Shown here piece after piece: positions 34,325 to 42,938 of a stretch of DNA of 64,000 nt (positions within the stretch are counted from its first letter, which is position 1; each line of letters opens with the position of its first letter). The notes beneath the pieces are model-generated. The model worked only from the letters and a program-made list of their open reading frames with translations. It did not search any database and was not told the DNA's origin. This stretch comes from Sporosarcina sp. FSL W7-1349. Its GTDB lineage: Bacteria > Bacillota > Bacilli > Bacillales_A > Planococcaceae. The stretch is taken from assembly GCF_038003045.1 (NCBI RefSeq), contig NZ_JBBOOK010000002.1, forward strand, positions 496,001 to 560,000, in the 5' to 3' direction. Position numbers and translations under genes: made by a program.

Positions 34325-34954
34325 TTATCCAGCTACTTCATCTTTCAAATTTTCAAAACCAAAACGATTAATAAACTTTACAAATGACTCCCTCTTTTTG
34401 CCCTGTTCAGCATAGAGATGAATAATTTTTTCGACAACCTCATAAAGCCGTTCAGGTGTTAGTTGCTCCAGCAATAACGTGCCAATTTGAGCATCCTTTC
34501 CCTTGGCTTTTCCGCCAATATGTAAATTATACCCATCTTTTACTTTCATGACGCCGATATCATTTACTAAAGGTTCGCCACAGCCAACTGGACAACCCGT
34601 GTAGGCAGGCCGTAGTGTAAAGGGGACTGGTTTTCCTGCTATTCGCTCATTTAGTTCAATGGCTACTGGCATTCCTTCTTGTTCTTCCCCTTTACAAAAA
34701 TTACAGGTTCGAAGACTTTTGACAAAATTCCCAACCGGATAACAGGACAATCCCACCTCCTTAAATTTTTCCTTGACGTATTCCACCTTTTGTTCAGATA
34801 CCTCGATGTATAGTTGTTGAAAAGTGGTCAACTCCAGTTCATCGTGATCACCCATATATTCCACAATGACAGCCAGTTGTTTCGCATTTAATTTAGCACC
34901 AAATGAAATACCCCCATTTACAGCCAGTTTCACCTTTCTCTCTATTTGATTCAT
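34325..34954 (-). CDS. Nitrite/sulfite-reductase-like siroheme protein (short form)
   Basis: About 209 residues, with a ferredoxin-like half-domain at 1-65 and the Fe4S4/siroheme region at 75-140. The second Cys pair is the usual GCPVGCGEP (CxxxC), but the first is TCNFCKGEE, a CxxC spacing instead of the classical CxxxxxC. This resembles short reductase-like proteins of Firmicutes rather than full assimilatory enzymes. ATG at 34954 is preferred; a GTG at 34966 is too close to AAAGG. Redox partner and substrate are unknown. Confidence 0.8.
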   Translation of the reverse strand: MNQIERKVKLAVNGGISFGAKLNAKQLAVIVEYMGDHDELELTTFQQLYIEVSEQKVEYVKEKFKEVGLSCYPVGNFVKSLRTCNFCKGEEQEGMPVAIELNERIAGKPVPFTLRPAYTGCPVGCGEPLVNDIGVMKVKDGYNLHIGGKAKGKDAQIGTLLLEQLTPERLYEVVEKIIHLYAEQGKKRESFVKFINRFGFENLKDEVAG

Positions 34955-35016
34955 TCCACTTCTCACACCTTTCTAATCTATTTTCAGCGTCCTACTCCTG
35001 ATTCTATTCCACTTTT

Positions 35017-35091
35017 TCAAACAGCCTTGAAATCTATATGGTAAGTCTCTATTAAGTTTTCCAACAGCTTATCCTTCTGTTCTGTTTTCAT
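35017..35091 (-). CDS. Possible 24-residue peptide, unknown
   Basis: MKTEQKDKLLENLIETYHI followed by five more residues, preceded by GGGGGTAGGG at about 9 bases. Charged and helical. May be the N-terminal remnant of a larger gene, or a leader for the siroheme-type gene 60 bases downstream on the same strand. Confidence 0.25.
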   Translation of the reverse strand: MKTEQKDKLLENLIETYHIDFKAV

Positions 35092-35272
35092 ATTACCCTA
35101 CCCCCGTCAGGTATGTAAAGAAGTAAAATTCAGCGGGGAAATAAAAAGGAGATTTGTGGGGATCCATATCCTCTCCATGCAGCCGGAGTGCAGATGAGAT
35201 TTCATGCACATCGGATCCTTCAGCCTCTTTCTCCACTTCCTTCTATATATATTACGTGAGAGCACAGACATC

Positions 35273-35317
35273 AAAAACCGGATGGACGACGTAGGATCTG
35301 TCTGCCATCCGGTTTTT
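35273..35317. terminator. Bidirectional terminator
   Basis: AAAAACCGGATGG pairs perfectly with CCATCCGGTTTTT across a 19-base loop, immediately after the small basic-protein gene at 35326-35580. Confidence 0.85.
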
Positions 35318-35325
35318 CCATTGAA

Positions 35326-35580
35326 TCACCACCAAAAAGGCAGTAAGGCGAAGGTAGCGATAGCGCCTAGAGCAATACCGAAAGCGAAGGCACGGCCGCG
35401 ACCAAAACCGAATCCATATCCAAACCCACCCAAGTTCCGGCCGCCAATCGGTTGCAAATAGACTCTGTTATTCCGGACACCTTGAATGATACCCCTATGG
35501 GTTTTTCCATCCCGCGTTCCGATTACGACCGCCCTCCCGACATGCCGAGTGCATAAGGAGTGGTAATGTTGAATTGACAT
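35326..35580 (-). CDS. Small Sm-like/glycine-rich protein of unknown function
   Basis: 84 residues. An N-terminal half (HVGRAVVIGTRDGKTHRGII, RVYLQPIGG) looks like one LSm/Sm-type beta barrel strand set, followed by a Gly/Phe-rich low-complexity stretch (GGFGYGFGFGRGRAFAFG) and a hydrophobic tail ALGAIATFALLPFWW. Similar small proteins occur in Bacillales, function unknown. Single gene. Confidence 0.75.
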   Translation of the reverse strand: MSIQHYHSLCTRHVGRAVVIGTRDGKTHRGIIQGVRNNRVYLQPIGGRNLGGFGYGFGFGRGRAFAFGIALGAIATFALLPFWW

Positions 35581-35764
35581 CTTGTTGTCACCTCATTTCA
35601 CTTGAACATACATCATCATATGTGGATAACGATGCCTCTTAGGGGACAAACACACCACAGCTTCGTGGAAATTCAAAATGCTACGGAAATTGGGATACTG
35701 TCCAGTGCGCGCACATTTCTTATACATAGAATATGAGCATCAGGTTATTTGGAGGTGTGGAAGC

Positions 35765-35872
35765 ATGTCGGAATCCGTCGGAGGCTACGTAGGAGGATTC
35801 ACCTTGATCGTTGTACTGTTCATCCTGTTAATCATTGTTGGTGCCTCATATTGGGGTGGAGGATACTATTAA
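35765..35872 (+). CDS. YjcZ-family sporulation protein
   Basis: 35 residues: a short polar start with GGYVGGF, one hydrophobic helix (TLIVVLFILLIIVGASY) and WGGGYY at the end. This layout is typical of the YjcZ family of small spore-associated membrane proteins. GGAGGT 8 bases upstream supports the ATG at 35765 over a longer upstream reading. Confidence 0.9.
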   Translation: MSESVGGYVGGFTLIVVLFILLIIVGASYWGGGYY

Positions 35873-35885
35873 TAGAATTTGCAAA

Positions 35886-35923
35886 GGGAAAAGCACGCAG
35901 TTTTATGCGCTTTTCCCTTTTTT
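35886..35923. terminator. Terminator after yjcZ
   Basis: GGGAAAAGC/GCTTTTCCC with inner GCA/TGC pairs, then TTTTTT on the plus strand; overlaps the stop of the opposite DUF2268 gene. Confidence 0.85.
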
Positions 35924-36701
35924 AAGTGGGCAGTTGCGCTATTCGGGATGATGGATAGGTGAACAGATCACCAGTATGCAACGTCTTGCCTTTCAAAAAA
36001 TTGCGGACTAAATAATAACCCACACAATAACCGGTCATTTTAGGATATGACCCCAAGCCATATAACACCTCTTGATGGATCGCTGTCCTTTTTGCCTGAT
36101 CCTTCTCCGGATACACTGACTCTTTCCACAACTTCTCCAATACCTCGTCGGCATACAATGAAAGCCAGGCGGGATTTGCACCCTCCCCTTGCCTTTCATA
36201 GACAGCCATTTCGGCCAGCCCTTCCAAGATGATCGTATCTAGTAACACATACTCCTCTTCCCTTTTTGGATATTTTGTTAATCGGCAGACATGACTGTAT
36301 TCATGTGTCAATAATGCCTGGATTTCCGATTTCGTATTATGAGGGGCTATGAACAAGAACAGCTTATCTTGGTAAGCGATCCCCGATTTTCCGTTGAACT
36401 CGCGCATCAGTAGTTCATTGTCTGAATCCGACGGGAAAATGAAGATGGGTACGTCGGGACCTTGCCATAGCTGTTGCAGCTGCTCGAATTCATGTTGGGC
36501 GATGGTCCAGACTTTATTTTCCTCGAGCTTTTCCCTCATGTCCCTTCCGTTTTGCGCCGAGGTGTACATACCGTATGCCAATAAATGATAATAAATATCC
36601 GTAACAGAAGCGTTGGGAAAGAAGGATGACAGTTTCTTGCAAAGTCCGATGGGATTTCCGTCCGATTCCCTCAGCCAGTCGTTTGTTTTGACCACACCCA
36701 T
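35922..36701 (-). CDS. DUF2268-type putative Zn-metallopeptidase
   Basis: 259 residues. The C-terminal half has the zinc-protease motif HEYSH (THEYSHVCRL, near residue 135) with a downstream Glu (LEGLAEMAVYE), the pattern of DUF2268 predicted Zn-dependent proteases. No signal peptide. Substrate unknown. AAGGAGTG precedes the ATG. Confidence 0.85.
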   Translation of the reverse strand: MGVVKTNDWLRESDGNPIGLCKKLSSFFPNASVTDIYYHLLAYGMYTSAQNGRDMREKLEENKVWTIAQHEFEQLQQLWQGPDVPIFIFPSDSDNELLMREFNGKSGIAYQDKLFLFIAPHNTKSEIQALLTHEYSHVCRLTKYPKREEEYVLLDTIILEGLAEMAVYERQGEGANPAWLSLYADEVLEKLWKESVYPEKDQAKRTAIHQEVLYGLGSYPKMTGYCVGYYLVRNFLKGKTLHTGDLFTYPSSRIAQLPT

Positions 36702-36765
36702 GGGTTCACACTCCTTTGCCGTATTCTATGCGATGCCGGCAGCATCCGGGTACAGGAGTGAATAA

Positions 36766-37272
36766 GTGAAAGAACGGAGAGTCGGAATGACAATCAGAAG
36801 GGCAACTGAGATCGAGACAATGGACATTATCAAACAGGCCGTGGATGTAATGAAAGAAGCGACAATGGGATTTTTGGAGCCGACGGAAGAGATCGCGATG
36901 GGGATGCTTTCACCTTTTTTAGCGGATGGTGGATACTTTTTGGTATTTGCCGAACAAAATGCGGTGGCGGGTTGGATTGGCGTTTGTCAGACGAGTGATC
37001 CATTCTCGGAGGAAATGACAGGATTCATTTATGAAATTTATGTACTGCCCGACAAACGCGGGCGAGGGATTGCGGAAATGCTCTGTCACGAAGCATTTGA
37101 ACTACTGAAAGCGGACGGTTGCAGCAAAGTGCAATTGAATGTCTTTATGGGAAATCGGGCACAGGAACTTTATCGAAAACTGGGATTTGTCAATGTCGCT
37201 ACTCTGATGGAGAAGAAGTTGGATTTGGGATCCACTAGCACAGCTTTCGACAACGATCAAACCTGTCAATGA
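36766..37272 (+). CDS. GNAT-family N-acetyltransferase
   Basis: Acetyl-CoA-dependent acetyltransferase, 168 residues. The acetyl-CoA binding motif A is LPDKRGRGIAEMLCHEA (R/Q-x-x-G-x-A/G). GTG at 36766 has AGGAG 8 bases upstream; ATG at 36787 with GGAGAG is an alternative. The last 18 residues (LGSTSTAFDNDQTCQ region) are a non-conserved tail that reads into an apparently foreign fragment (see findings). Confidence 0.88.
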   Translation: MKERRVGMTIRRATEIETMDIIKQAVDVMKEATMGFLEPTEEIAMGMLSPFLADGGYFLVFAEQNAVAGWIGVCQTSDPFSEEMTGFIYEIYVLPDKRGRGIAEMLCHEAFELLKADGCSKVQLNVFMGNRAQELYRKLGFVNVATLMEKKLDLGSTSTAFDNDQTCQ

Positions 37273-37416
37273 AACATCAACCACAACTTATCAAAACAGC
37301 CGTTCATCTCTAAACCTTGCAAAAGGAGTCAGCTATACGATTCCCCAGGATCAGGCTAAAAAAACAATACATACACAACTAAATTTCTATCTGTAAATAG
37401 TTAATCAATAGAAAAA

Positions 37417-37457
37417 CAAAACCCAATATGCTGTTCAAACAACATTCTTGGGTTTTG
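37417..37457. terminator. Bidirectional terminator
   Basis: CAAAACCCAA/TTGGGTTTTG with a 21-base loop and T-rich flanks on both strands, between the GNAT gene and the gene at 37555-38451. Confidence 0.75.
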
Positions 37458-37554
37458 TTAAGTGGAGTTAAAAAATAGCACTCCCGGAATTTTCTAAACT
37501 CTAGTCCTGTCCTATCCTTCACTGGAAATTCGCATATGCCAGAATGTTATTTTT

Positions 37555-38451
37555 TCATTCCAACTCAATGCTCTTCAAAATAGGTGCCTCATTTTCAGTG
37601 GTAGGAGGCACTGACTTTTCAAGCTCTTTAACTTTTTCCTGCAGCTCTTTTTGAATCTTTTCCGAGTACTCCAGGGTGTGTTTATAAGATGTACTATAAC
37701 CAATACCAAGCAGTTCCTTATCGTATCGAGAAAAAGTCATCAAAGCAATCTCACCATTTTCACCCGTAACATCAACAGAAATAGTCGGATCATTATTGGA
37801 ATAACCTTGGCCATTGTACTCTACTGAACCGACTGCGCCGTGAACAATGTTATATTCCTCCGCCAATTCTTTGGCTAATGTAACGAATTCCTGTGGATTT
37901 TTATCAAGGGCTGCATCAAAGGCTACTGAAACATTCCCATCCAGTGTTCTGTCTCCCCGACCTATCCCAAATAATTCTCCCGTCACTGAGTCCACAGTGA
38001 AATAATAAAGGAGTTCCCCGTTAATGATCGCTTCACCATGCCAAGCCGAGCGAGGAAGACTGTCGGTTGCTTGTTGGTAGCCCATTTCAACCACCTGCCC
38101 CTCCAAATTCACGTCAAATACTCTCCAGAGAGCCTGTGCACCAATTTCCGCTGCATCTACTTTACTCATATCTTTGCTCGTTGGCGTTTGGTTGTGATAG
38201 TATTCAAGATCAATAGCCTCTACCGTATAATTTGCTTTTTTGTACCCTTCAGGCAAACTGTGTTCTTCGGATTGTAACAAATCTCCAATATAATTTGCGT
38301 AAATCGTTGGAACTGTATTTGTTTTTTTAAATTCCGCCGCTGTTGCTGCTTGCAAGATTCCCAAGGAAAGCAATGTGCTTGCTCCAATGACTGTCGTGAC
38401 CGAAAGAACCGTTTTTGTAACACCTTTTCGTTCTGATCTGTTTTTCGCCAT
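37555..38451 (-). CDS. Secreted PepSY-like protein of unknown function
   Basis: 298 residues with an N-terminal signal (basic MAKNRSERK, hydrophobic SVTTVIGASTLLSLGILQA, AAEF cleavage region). The mature chain contains two regions (about 95-155 and 180-260) of the type seen in PepSY/YpeB-like domains, with VTGELFGIGRG and VTGENGEIALM turns. No enzyme motif. It lies downstream of the histidine-kinase gene on the same strand; a target of, or an input to, that two-component system is a reasonable inference. Confidence 0.7.
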   Translation of the reverse strand: MAKNRSERKGVTKTVLSVTTVIGASTLLSLGILQAATAAEFKKTNTVPTIYANYIGDLLQSEEHSLPEGYKKANYTVEAIDLEYYHNQTPTSKDMSKVDAAEIGAQALWRVFDVNLEGQVVEMGYQQATDSLPRSAWHGEAIINGELLYYFTVDSVTGELFGIGRGDRTLDGNVSVAFDAALDKNPQEFVTLAKELAEEYNIVHGAVGSVEYNGQGYSNNDPTISVDVTGENGEIALMTFSRYDKELLGIGYSTSYKHTLEYSEKIQKELQEKVKELEKSVPPTTENEAPILKSIELE

Positions 38452-38475
38452 TTGATTTACTCCTTTATCCTTTTA

Positions 38476-38491
38476 TTATGTGATCACATAA
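38476..38491. promoter_or_regulatory. Perfect 16-base palindrome
   Basis: TTATGTGATCACATAA in the 78-base gap between the kinase gene and the secreted-protein gene, 25 bases before the secreted-protein start. Operator-like. Confidence 0.6.
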
Positions 38492-38529
38492 GCAGTATAA
38501 AATGGCCATATTACAGAATAATCATAGAG

Positions 38530-39930
38530 TTATAATGAAGTTGTAAAAATAATTTTCACTGTTGTCCCTTCACCAACGGAACTGATAAACTCCATTTCTG
38601 CATCGTGTAGCAAAACAATCTGTTTGCAAATGGAAAGTCCTAATCCAGTTCCGCCCTCTTTCCGATTTCGTGATGTTTCTACACGATAAAAAGGCTCCGT
38701 AATATGCGGGAGAATTTCAGGAGGCATCCCCTGCCCGTTATCTTGAATACTAATGGTTAGCTTCCCGGCTTCCATAGCAGCACGTACAATAATATGGCCT
38801 CCCGGTCCACACGCCTTGATGGCATTATCCATTAGGTTGACAAACAAACTTTTCAACAAGTGAACATCGCCCCAAATGACATCCAATTCACTATAAAATT
38901 CGATTTGGATTTCTTTTTCTCTTATCTTATTATGTAACGTCTGTTGGACAGTGTAAAAAAGGTCGGTCACATGCTGGGCTTCCCGGATGATTTGATCATT
39001 TCTTAGATTGGCGAGATCGAGCAATTGATTCGCCAATGCTTGCATACGTCGACTTTCCGACATAATATAACTGATGGATGACAGCCTGTCGTCCTCGGTC
39101 AAAGCAGCCTTTTGCATGTACTCGGCATATCCATAAATGGCCGTTAACGGTGTGCGGAGTTCATGGGCAAAATTATCAATAAACTGTTGCTTTTTTTCTG
39201 CGGCTGCAATTAGTTCTCCCATCTGACGTTGGATTTCCTCCGCCATATAATTGAAGCTTTGCGCCATTTCGGAAAGCTCGTCCTTTCCCGAAACCGGCAA
39301 TCTTGTTTCATATGCACCAGCCGCAATATTTCGAGAAGTCTCGGAAATCTGCGATAAAGGCTTAAATATTCGATTAAGCGACACTAGAAGACCTACAGCA
39401 AGCAAAATGGAAATTAACAATCCTACTAGAAACAAGAGGTTCTTCGTTTTCCCCCAAGCTTTGACAGCATCTGTCGTGTCATACACATAGACCATTGCGT
39501 ACGAATCGTAGGGTACGGGAAGTTTGCCTGAAACGATGACATAGTTACGGTCATCCGACTTCTCAAACTGCACGAGTCGACTCCCGTCCCTCGGCATGTG
39601 CAGAAAATCATTCCGCCATACGATTTCTTGTCGACTGGAATAGACAAGCTGATCATCCTTATAAAGCGCTAACCTTCCCTTTTTATCACCCGAAAAATTA
39701 CTATATGGTTGGAGCAGAGAGTCTACAGATTCTTCTATAGAAACCCCACGGCTTTCCAAAGCCTGGAGATCTTTCAACATCGCAGATGTCATAATGTAAT
39801 GTTCTGCCAAAGTTCTTTCCTCTGCATGTCTAACCACATCTTTGAACATTGTAAAAGAGATCACTAGTATGCCTAGATTGAAAGCGAATAGGAAAAGCAA
39901 AAAGGTTGTTAAAAAGGTACGATGTTTCAT
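38530..39930 (-). CDS. Sensor histidine kinase
   Basis: Transmembrane class I histidine kinase, 466 residues. Signal-anchor helix at about 8-30, an extracytoplasmic sensor (about 35-165), second helix at about 168-190, HAMP (about 192-245), HisKA with the phosphoacceptor in FAHELRTPLTAIYGY (near 257), and a catalytic HATPase domain with the N box LMDNAIKACGPGG, G1 DNGQGMP and G2 GGTGLGLSICKQ. The ATG overlaps the response-regulator stop in ATGA, showing operon coupling. The upstream regulator gene is frameshifted, so the pair may not be working. Confidence 0.93.
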   Translation of the reverse strand: MKHRTFLTTFLLFLFAFNLGILVISFTMFKDVVRHAEERTLAEHYIMTSAMLKDLQALESRGVSIEESVDSLLQPYSNFSGDKKGRLALYKDDQLVYSSRQEIVWRNDFLHMPRDGSRLVQFEKSDDRNYVIVSGKLPVPYDSYAMVYVYDTTDAVKAWGKTKNLLFLVGLLISILLAVGLLVSLNRIFKPLSQISETSRNIAAGAYETRLPVSGKDELSEMAQSFNYMAEEIQRQMGELIAAAEKKQQFIDNFAHELRTPLTAIYGYAEYMQKAALTEDDRLSSISYIMSESRRMQALANQLLDLANLRNDQIIREAQHVTDLFYTVQQTLHNKIREKEIQIEFYSELDVIWGDVHLLKSLFVNLMDNAIKACGPGGHIIVRAAMEAGKLTISIQDNGQGMPPEILPHITEPFYRVETSRNRKEGGTGLGLSICKQIVLLHDAEMEFISSVGEGTTVKIIFTTSL

Positions 39931-40572
39931 AGCTGGACCTCTAAGCGGTACCCTACTTTGTACACCGTTTTAATCACATTCTCCCATCCTAATTTTTTTC
40001 GCAGCTTTTGGACATGAACGTCAATTGTTCGAGTATCGCCTTCAAAATCATACCCCCACACAAGCTCAAGAAGTCTGTCTCGAGACAGTGCAATATTGCG
40101 ATTATTAACCAATACCTCTAATAACTCAAATTCCTTCGGTGTGCATGCAACGAGTTGACCCTTGTAAAACACCTGATAGCTATCAAAATCTATCCTCACA
40201 CTGCCTAGTTCAAAACAACTTTTCGTTTTTTTAGTTCGACGTAACACCGCCTCCACACGTGCCAACAGTTCCAACATTTCAAAAGGCTTTGTCAAATAAT
40301 CGTCCGCTCCCATAGATAACCCTTTTACACGGTCAGCCAAGCTAGTCCGTGCCGTCAAGAAGATCGTCGGCGTATCTTTAACTTGTTCAAATACGGAATA
40401 ACCGTCTAGCCCCGGCAGCATGATATCTAAAATAATCAAGTCGAATTGTTGGTTTTGTATGGTAGAAGCGGCGGCTTCCCCGTCAAAGACAGAAGTACAT
40501 TGATGCCCCACCAGCTGTAAATTTTAATTCATTGATAGCTATTTCATCTTCCACTATTAAAATGGCTGCCAC
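39927..40572 (-). pseudogene. OmpR/PhoB-type response regulator, frameshifted near the N-terminus
   Basis: A receiver plus winged-helix regulator cut into two frames. From GTG at 40572 (GGGGTGG upstream) the first ten codons give a correct receiver start ILIVEDEIAINEL, then frame 1 runs to a stop at about 40483. The rest of the receiver (LQLVGHQCTSVFDGE, phosphoacceptor Asp in LIILDIMLPGLDGY, LTART, DDYLTKPFEM) and the complete DNA-binding domain continue in another frame to 39927. About 8 bases appear to be missing at 40518-40530. The acidic pair in VEDE is thus separated from the rest. Internal GTG at 40511 could make a truncated regulator. Confidence 0.8.
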
Positions 40573-40971
40573 AATAGTTTCACCACCCCTTTTAACACTA
40601 ATGGTACTACTGATTTGTTATGGAGTTGTAAAGACTGAATCGTGGCTTACAGTTACTCTTGTCCTTTTCCTCCTATTATTTTTGCGAAATAACCTCGAAA
40701 CAACTACCATTCCTGATTGAAAATCCCGAGTTTGACTCATTCTTTGGATATTGATTCGAAGTTCTGTTGGCAGGGGATCAATGCAGCTTCGTCTGGAGAT
40801 TTCATTGCTAAGAATCTTCTCATCTAGAATAATATCGAATTTGATTTACTGGAATCACTTCATACTTTGTTTTGCACCTAATTGGACTCGATGTAATTGT
40901 TTCATACACAGACACCGCCCCTTTTGATATGATGAAGGTAATTGACTAGTCACATAACTACGGAGGAAATT
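40573..40971. other. Intergenic region, two-component system to pdxK
   Basis: Divergent promoter region. AT-rich; no gene or strong hairpin is visible. The first 50 bases hold the regulator's ribosome site and leader. Confidence 0.4.
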
Positions 40972-41820
40972 ATGAAAAAAGTCGCGGTCATCCAAGATCT
41001 ATCATCGTTTGGTAAATGCTCACTCACAGCAGCCATTCCCGTGCTTTCGGTCATGGGTGTCCAGGCATGCCCTTTACCAACCGCCATCTTCTCTGCGCAA
41101 ACAGAATACCCGAGCTATTTCGGCGAGGATCTCACTGAGAAAATGCCATTTTTCACAGAAGAATGGGACAAGCTGAATGCGAATTTTGACGGCATCCATA
41201 CCGGGTTCATTACGGGAAAAGAGCAAATTGCCCATATCCTTCGTTTTTTAGATACGTTTTACAAGGAAGATACCCTTTTGCTTGTGGATCCAGTAATGGG
41301 AGATATCGGGGAAGCGTATCAAAACTTTGATGAGGACCTGCTGGCGCAAATGAAGGAACTCATCAAACAGGCCGATGTCATAACACCAAATGTAACGGAA
41401 TGCTGCCTGCTGACCGGATTATCGTATGGTAGACTGCACCGCTATAAAAATGAAAACGACTTCTTCAAAGCGATTCAAGAAGCAGGCCAGCAGCTGCAGC
41501 GGGAAACCGGCGCCCAGATTATCATTACCGGGATCGATCCGCCATCCAGCCTGACGGATTCCCGGTTGATCGGCAATATGTATGTGGACGGTGAACGATC
41601 CTTTTACAGTTCTGTGCCGTTTAACGGGAAAAGCTATTCCGGTACGGGGGATTTATTTGCATCCGTCATCATGGGCAGTCTGATGCGCGGGGAAAAATTG
41701 ACGCAAGCAATCCAAACTGCAGAAACATTTTTAACTGCGGCCATTCAGGATACGGACGCGGAAGGAACACCTGCCGTGGCGGGGGTGAATTTTGAGAAGT
41801 ATTTGAGGTTGTTGTTGTGA
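40972..41820 (+). CDS. pdxK: Pyridoxamine/pyridoxal kinase
   Basis: ATP-dependent kinase of vitamin B6 salvage, 282 residues from the ATG at 40972 (ACGGAGG upstream; a longer frame with an earlier ATG is weaker). PfkB/ThiD-superfamily features are the N-terminal VAVIQDLSSFGKCSL, DPVMGDIGE, ITPNVTECCLLTGL and the GTGDLFASVIMG anion-hole motif with the catalytic Asp. The QDLSSFGKCS start matches the PdxK/PdxY group. Confidence 0.88.
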   Translation: MKKVAVIQDLSSFGKCSLTAAIPVLSVMGVQACPLPTAIFSAQTEYPSYFGEDLTEKMPFFTEEWDKLNANFDGIHTGFITGKEQIAHILRFLDTFYKEDTLLLVDPVMGDIGEAYQNFDEDLLAQMKELIKQADVITPNVTECCLLTGLSYGRLHRYKNENDFFKAIQEAGQQLQRETGAQIIITGIDPPSSLTDSRLIGNMYVDGERSFYSSVPFNGKSYSGTGDLFASVIMGSLMRGEKLTQAIQTAETFLTAAIQDTDAEGTPAVAGVNFEKYLRLLL

Positions 41821-42162
41821 AGAATACTTTTATCGACCAAATAGGCCGGCATATGCCGGTCTATTGGGATTTCATATCAATTTTCTTTTAGTGCCTGTCT
41901 GTTAATTTCAGCATGACTAATTTCAAAATACCATTTTTATAGCTTGCCTTGACCCCTTCATTAGGAACGGTGCTCTAGGAATGGCCGACGTAACGTTCTT
42001 TTCGATATATATGTTCCTCTTTCATTTCATTCGTATTAATATCCTCCTTTTCCCCATCCTTTTTGTAATTAGCACGTCGTTCGGAACTACGAATTATTCA
42101 GGTTCAGTACTCCCTTCTAAGTTTAATTTGAATAAATTATCTGGAATAATCAATCCACTTAA
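41821..42162. other. Intergenic region after pdxK
   Basis: Contains a near-perfect palindromic hairpin ATAGGCCGGCATATGCCGGTCTAT (24 bases split as ATAGGCCGGCAT and ATGCCGGTCTAT) at 41841-41864 without a U-tract, then about 300 AT-rich bases without a gene, ending in the Fur-boxed promoter. Confidence 0.5.
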
Positions 42163-42191
42163 TTGAGAATAGTTATCAATTAATGTATACT
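42163..42191 (+). promoter_or_regulatory. Sigma-A promoter overlapped by a Fur box
   Basis: TTGAGA, 17 bases, TATACT. The 15-base TGAGAATAGTTATCA (42164-42178) matches the Fur 7-1-7 consensus TGATAATNATTATCA at all but two positions and covers the -35 and part of the spacer, as expected for iron repression. Start codon is 43 bases downstream. Confidence 0.8.
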
Positions 42192-42233
42192 AGGTTATAG
42201 AAACGATATATCATTGAGTAAGGAGAATAGATA

Positions 42234-42938
42234 ATGCAAATTTACTGGACTAAAATAAATAAGATTATTGAAGAAACGCCCGAGGTTAAAACGTACCTGC
42301 TCGACTGTCCGGAAGGATTTACATGGGAAGAAGGTTCCCACACCCACTTCGCATTGGAAGGTTTTAATGCCGGAGATAAACCGAACCGCAGCCTGATTCG
42401 CCATATGTCCATCTCCACTTTACCGCACGAAAATTCTATCGGTATTACCACACGTATCAGAGAGCAGTGCTCTGAGTTTAAATCGATTTTAAGAAATCTT
42501 GAAGTCGGCAATGAGGTTGCAATATTTAAAACTCATTCGAATGTACCACTTAAAAGAGATGGCAAAAATGTTTACCTGCTGTCATCTGGTGTCGGACTAG
42601 CAACTTTCAGACCTCTTGTACTTGATTATTTCGAACGTGCTGACAACGTCAATCAAATTCATTCCTTGAACATCGATTCATCGAAAGACTTCTTATTCAC
42701 TACTATCTTTGAGTCCGCACCTGATAAGAATTTCACCTCACAGTTCGTCGATAACCGTAAAGACTACTATGAAGAAGTGAAAAATCTCGCTGCAGACAAG
42801 GATGGACTCTTCTATGTTGTCGGTAGCGACGAGTTTCTCGTACAGAACATTGAAGTACTACGTGAGCAGGGCATCAAGCCGGAACAAATTGTGCTCGATA
42901 AGCGTGAACAACAACTGCCTGAGTTTTTATCAATCTAA
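42234..42938 (+). CDS. FAD-binding oxidoreductase under Fur control
   Basis: 234-residue ferredoxin-NADP-reductase-like protein. The FAD-binding barrel covers about 1-110 (flavin motif RHMSISTLP, near residue 62-70, as an RxYS variant) and an NAD-binding-like half follows (VYLLSSGVGLATFRPLVLDY, with GVGL in place of the usual GxGxTP, and a C-terminal YVVGSDEFLVQNIEVLREQGI). Iron-repressed reductases of this size supply electrons for siderophore or haem iron release; that role is inferred from the Fur box. AAGGAGA precedes the ATG. Confidence 0.85.
   Translation: MQIYWTKINKIIEETPEVKTYLLDCPEGFTWEEGSHTHFALEGFNAGDKPNRSLIRHMSISTLPHENSIGITTRIREQCSEFKSILRNLEVGNEVAIFKTHSNVPLKRDGKNVYLLSSGVGLATFRPLVLDYFERADNVNQIHSLNIDSSKDFLFTTIFESAPDKNFTSQFVDNRKDYYEEVKNLAADKDGLFYVVGSDEFLVQNIEVLREQGIKPEQIVLDKREQQLPEFLSI

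Larger units (their letters stand above)
34955..35325. other. Gene-poor stretch with one small frame
   Basis: Holds one possible 24-residue frame (next entry) and, at 35273-35317, a strong terminator. Nothing else is visible. Confidence 0.4.

Noticed and set aside
40532..40720. 62-residue hydrophobic frame on the plus strand opposite the regulator leader
   Set aside because: Overlaps the frameshifted regulator gene and lacks a ribosome site; the hydrophobic run comes from T-rich DNA.
41981..42166. 61-residue hydrophobic frame before the Fur-boxed gene
   Set aside because: No ribosome site; ends inside the promoter; T-rich composition explains it.
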